Below the pieces are notes generated by a model. The model searched no databases, was not told the origin of the DNA, and worked only from the letters and a program-made list of their open reading frames with translations. DNA of 64,000 nt from Lytechinus pictus (taxonomy: Eukaryota; Echinodermata; Echinoidea; Temnopleuroida; Toxopneustidae), in NCBI RefSeq assembly GCF_037042905.1, contig NC_087256.1, positions 26,803,501-26,867,500 on the forward strand, given 5' to 3'. Below, one piece after another: positions 62,001-64,000 of the stretch. The stretch's first letter is position 1. The number at the start of each line of letters is the position of its first letter. The translations under genes and the position numbers were made by a program.

Positions 62001-63805
62001 CTTGCTAATAACATTGTCAATATCAGGTAAGAAATCACATATCATTGCAAAATATATACTCTCATAGTATATTTTCAAAATGTGTTCTCAAAATATATTT
62101 TCAAATTATATTCTCAAAATATATTTTTTACTTATATTTTCAAAATATATTCTCAAAGTATATTCTCAAAATATATTTTCAAAATATGTTCTCGAATGTA
62201 TTTTCTTAAAACATATCAAAATATGTTCTCAAAATGTTCTCTAAATATATCCTCAAAATATGTTCTCCAAATATATTTCAAAATATATTTTCTTGAAAAA
62301 TGTTCTTGAAACATATTCTCAAAATATATATTCTCACAATACAACTGTATGTTCTCAAAATACATTTTCAAAATATATTTTTTTAAAACATTCTCATGAT
62401 ATATTCTCAAAATGTATTTTCAAAATTTACTTCCAAAATATATTCTCAAAATGTATACTCAAAATACATTCTCAAATTATATCCTTCAAAAATAAATTCT
62501 CAAAATGGGTAATTCCGTAAGGTGGGCATGCCTGACTCACTATAAAATGTGGGACATCCTGAAAGGCTTTGTCTCTATTCTCTCATTCAGATAAAAAGTT
62601 GTAAAGCTTTAAAATTATTACCATGGCTTGAGCAGTTCATGACTTGAAAGGAAAAGTAGAAAATTGGGGAGTGAACAAACAAACAGGGGCCCGCAACACA
62701 AAGCTTAGCAATGATCGTAGAACATTTTTCTACGATTGATGAATGGTGAAAACCCAGCGTACGATTAATCGCTAACCATTGTGTTATGGGTTCCATGTTG
62801 CAATATTTTTGGGAATTGCCTAAATCTAATTTCCTATGTATGTGACACTATTTTGTTTGAAATTTCATGTGATATTGATGTGGGAGTTTGATTATGATTA
62901 GTTGTATACTGTATATAGAGACATTTTCCTCCAATTTATTGCAATGCAAAGTTAGAGCCTGAACCCCACCCTCTATGTCGAGATGTTTCTGAGAAATTTG
63001 AAACCAAGCTAACTCTTAGATATTGAAAATATTATATTTGTAACTCTTTATCTCATGATACTATTTATTATGAAAATCTTTCTCATCTTATTATTTTTGC
63101 CTGTGATCTAAGCAAATATTTGTCCCACCACACTAAATCTTGTACGTGTAGAGTACATAATTATGAATTGTTTTCTGCGTTTGTGTCCCTCCACCCCCCC
63201 CCCCCTGCAGAGCTATTATCAATCACTTCACACCTAAGATTGATTCCTGGGCGGCCAGTCAGACCACAGCTCTTACAGAGGAACAGGTAAGAACCATTAA
63301 ACCCTTTCTTGTCAACTTGACAAGTTGTCATTATAGGCTTTTTGATTGGCCCATTAACTAACATAGAGGGCTGCAACATATTGAATCCACTGTGCATGCT
63401 CTCCCTCATCCACTATCAAAATCAGCATTCTCATGTCATCCCAAATCAGGGACGACGTGCATGAGAGTGCACTTTTTTTCACATTGACACATTTTCCCAT
63501 GGCTGTATCCTTCATCCTCTTTTTTTCCACTGGATGTAGTTCAGTTTGTGCACACATTCAAATAAAAACAGAAAACGTTTTAAGTCTCATTTGTGAATTA
63601 GGCCATATCGCGATCAATGGGTCAGTGTAGAAATAGAAACATTGTCATTCATTATGTCCTTTATGTCCTTTGATCTCTTCTGTCTCAGGTTCTTAGCATC
63701 GTGAAGAACAACTACGACACGCTAACTCTGAAGCTGCAGGACAGCTTGGATCAGTTTGAACGCTACGCAGAGAAACCAAAAGAATCAGCCTTCTTCACAC
63801 AATTG
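41087..63805 (+). CDS. ARMH3: ARMH3 (C10orf76) orthologue, 24 exons, 3' end outside window
   Basis: Exons: 41087-41182, 42245-42301, 42840-42905, 43590-43670, 44886-44993, 45779-45871, 46696-46770, 47097-47183, 47982-48038, 48475-48518, 50235-50298, 51769-51818, 52882-52963, 53696-53774, 55456-55563, 56297-56421, 57121-57184, 58044-58104, 58736-58824, 59899-59981, 60883-61009, 61951-62026, 63211-63286, 63689-63805. Every junction is GT-AG and phases connect without a stop to 655 residues. The human protein is 689, so the final ~30 residues lie beyond the window. Conserved stretches include [61 protein letters not shown] and [10 protein letters not shown]. Start chosen because 18 residues precede LKEK against 20 in the human protein. 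The family is an armadillo-like helical cytosolic protein recruited to the Golgi that binds PI 4-kinase beta and supports PI4P production; the C-terminal part is the former DUF1741 domain. Residues ~320-350 are a Ser/Thr/Pro-rich linker. Confidence 0.96.
43043..43224. mobile_element. Palindromic MITE in ARMH3 intron 3
   Basis: Ends CCAGG...GTTGCATAAAAGTTAC and GTAACTTTTATGCAA...CCAGG are inverted repeats; inner GGTAA/TTACC blocks also pair. Confidence 0.8.
43740..44036. mobile_element. Palindromic MITE in intron 4
   Basis: Ends GGCCTGTATTCTGAA and TTCAGAATACGGGCC are inverted; GGGGAGCC/GGCTCTCC blocks pair further in. Confidence 0.75.
45064..45700. repeat. (ATC)n microsatellite with ~200-bp higher-order period, intron 5
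   Basis: About 640 bp of ATC/ATT/ACC triplets ending 78 bp upstream of exon 6. A block GTTATTATTGTTGCTATTTG recurs near 45289, 45490 and (variant) 45680. His-, Ile- and Ser-rich ORFs here are artefacts. Confidence 0.92.
47298..47378. repeat. SINE-tail-like fragment, intron 8
   Basis: TGTAAAGCACTAAGAG followed by TAAGTACTATATAAAAGC and an ATT-rich end resembles the 3' end of the SINE at 48631-48925. Confidence 0.4.
48631..48925 (+). mobile_element. tRNA-derived SINE, intron 10
   Basis: The head resembles tRNA-Thr, with TCTTGTAATC (anticodon TGT) and a B box GTTCGAATCCC. The 3' part has paired AAGCGCTTTGAGCAG and AAAGCGCTATATAAATG blocks and an ATT-repeat tail, the usual SINE layout. No clear flanking duplication. 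Confidence 0.75.
48926..50027. other. Rest of intron 10, no gene seen
   Basis: GATA/GATG-rich simple sequence to about 49020, then unremarkable DNA. A GACGTCA pair near 49789 and 49822 is part of a short inverted repeat. Confidence 0.4.
50028..50200. mobile_element. Palindromic repeat in intron 10
   Basis: CAAATATATCGGGC and GCCCGATATATTTG close an inverted repeat; an inner GGGAAAAATAG/CTATATTTCCC hairpin with CCCTCAGGGC loops is visible. Ends 34 bp before exon 11. Confidence 0.75.
52340..52516. repeat. Half-copy of TTAA MITE family 1, intron 12
   Basis: Carries TTACATCCAATATTAATGAA (degraded core) and ends TGGACTTGACTTTTAAG, matching the right half of 22683-23349. Confidence 0.55.
52579..52834. 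mobile_element. Palindromic MITE in intron 12
   Basis: GGGCCCCGTCTTACAAAGAG starts and CGCAACTCTGTAAGAA ends it. Each end also holds a local hairpin around ATTGGATCAGTCG-type sequence. The right end is close to exon 13. Confidence 0.75.
52976..53262. repeat. (GAT)n microsatellite, intron 13
   Basis: Starts about 12 bp after the exon 13 donor. GATGAT/GGTGAT triplets; complementary in RNA to the intron 5 tract. Met- and His-rich ORFs are artefacts. Confidence 0.9.
53808..54248. mobile_element. Dispersed repeat with ACGCCCGTCTTAGACGGG ends, intron 14
   Basis: Begins TTATACGCCCGTCTTAGACG with an immediate hairpin and ends GGCGGGCGTATTATGTGC...CTCTTG. The inside has two ~125-bp diverged direct copies (GATAACTT(C/T)AGTT... 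CTAGGCTCATA ... TGAGGTC). Widespread invertebrate repeat type; non-coding. Confidence 0.65.
55149..55414. mobile_element. Palindromic MITE in intron 14 with 59-bp internal duplication
   Basis: GGGTGTTTCACAAAGATT and AATCTTTGTGAAACC are the ends. A 59-bp block beginning GCGCAATCTTATTGATCAAT is duplicated in tandem (55220-55278, 55279-55337). Ends 41 bp before exon 15. Confidence 0.85.
56416..56900. repeat. ~104-bp tandem repeat beginning at the exon 16 splice donor
   Basis: Unit starts at 56416 (CAAGCA/GTGAGTATAA), 56520 (CAAGTTGTGAGTATAA), 56625 (CAAGCTATGAGTGTAA), 56729 (CAAGTTGTGGGTAC) and near 56842. Each unit has GGGCTC...GAGCTCCT and ACCAACAC-type blocks. The first unit includes the last two codons and donor of exon 16. 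Confidence 0.88.
57211..57600. repeat. Single-ended relative of the 55149 MITE, intron 17
   Basis: Opens GGTGTTTCACAAAGATTTAC, contains GCAATTGATTGCAA-type palindromes and a CGCGCTACTGCACGATAATC block like the one duplicated in 55149-55414. No matching right end seen. Confidence 0.5.
58939..59336. mobile_element. TTAA-flanked palindromic MITE, family 2, copy B (398 bp), intron 19
   Basis: TTAA at 58935-58938 and 59337-59340; ends AGGGATGCTCCAGGCTGAAA and TTTTCAGCCCGGAGTACCCCT. Shares CCACCTAATGAATATTCATG with 28899-29429, but the left half lacks that block, so it is internally deleted. Confidence 0.85.
60191..60647. mobile_element. Palindromic repeat in intron 20
   Basis: GCCCTTTCACATG at the left pairs with CGTGTGAAAAGGCC at the right; AATGATGATTC-type and TCTAATGAC blocks follow inside. 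Non-coding. Confidence 0.6.
62050..62510. repeat. TTCTCAAAATATAT-type minisatellite, intron 22
   Basis: About 460 bp of imperfect ~12-15-bp units (ATATTCTCAAAA, ATATTTTCAAAA). Tyr/Phe/Ser/Lys-rich ORFs on both strands are products of the repeat. Confidence 0.88.
62687..62791. mobile_element. Short palindromic MITE in intron 22
   Basis: GGCCCGCAACACAAAGCTTAGC and GCTAACCATTGTGTTATGGG are inverted; CGTAGAACATTTTTCTACG is an inner hairpin. Confidence 0.72.
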
Positions 63806-64000
63806 GTAAGTCGAGCATGGTGGACGGTCCAACTTCCCACTTCAGCTTCACCATTTGTCATTGATAATGAGTTTACTCTCTGAATACATGGAAATCTGTA
63901 TTCTTTGTTATCTGAATCCTGGGGGCTGTTTCACAAAGATTTAAGTGACTTAGAGACGCTCTTAAAGGAAAATGAAACCTTTGGAACAAGATAGCTTTTG

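Noticed and set aside
62082-62520. ORFs of 75-86 residues rich in Tyr, Phe, Ser and Lys
   Set aside because: Translation of the TTCTCAAAATATAT-type minisatellite.

Overview
This is animal nuclear DNA, most likely from an echinoderm of sea-urchin type. The reasons are a multi-exon gene with GT-AG introns of about 0.3-2 kb, eukaryotic tRNA genes, and many palindromic MITE families and GCGCTTCGCGC-type repeats that I associate with sea-urchin genomes. The species call is inference; no database was searched.

Region 1 (1-15.6 kb, continuing in degraded form to 26.4 kb) is a tRNA array. tRNA-Ile(AAT) genes on the + strand alternate with tRNA-Pro(TGG) genes on the - strand. From about 3.4 to 14.6 kb the array is a higher-order tandem repeat of 2.9-3.4 kb units with up to seven tRNA-like genes each. 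Several copies are altered: a Pro-bodied tRNA carries an Arg anticodon (TCG, three copies), an Ile-bodied one carries a Leu-type anticodon (AAG), and others have lost U33 or stem pairing. I count 40 tRNA or tRNA-like loci.

Region 2 (15,596-22,096) is a 6.5-kb element inserted into one tRNA-Ile gene, splitting it at the anticodon loop with a 3-bp TAA duplication. It has inverted arms of about 0.9 and 1.3 kb built from degenerate ~390-400-bp modules. Between them lies an uninterrupted Ty3/gypsy Pol gene (protease, RT, RNase H, integrase) with a 235-bp 3' LTR, but no gag or 5' LTR.

Region 3 (26.4-40.9 kb) has no host gene I can support. It holds TTAA-flanked palindromic MITEs, GCGCTTCGCGC-type repeats, a ~185-bp minisatellite, a TA-flanked mariner-like element with another element nested in it, and a Tc1-like element (broken transposase) that contains a hAT-like insertion with a 1.3-kb polypyrimidine tract.

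Region 4 (41.0 kb to the end) is the ARMH3 (C10orf76) orthologue on the + strand. I place 24 coding exons giving 655 residues with continuous phase; the last ~30 residues lie beyond the window. Its introns carry MITEs, a SINE, microsatellites and minisatellites. Two are of special interest: complementary (ATC)n and (GAT)n tracts flanking exons 6-13, and a 104-bp tandem repeat whose unit includes a splice donor.
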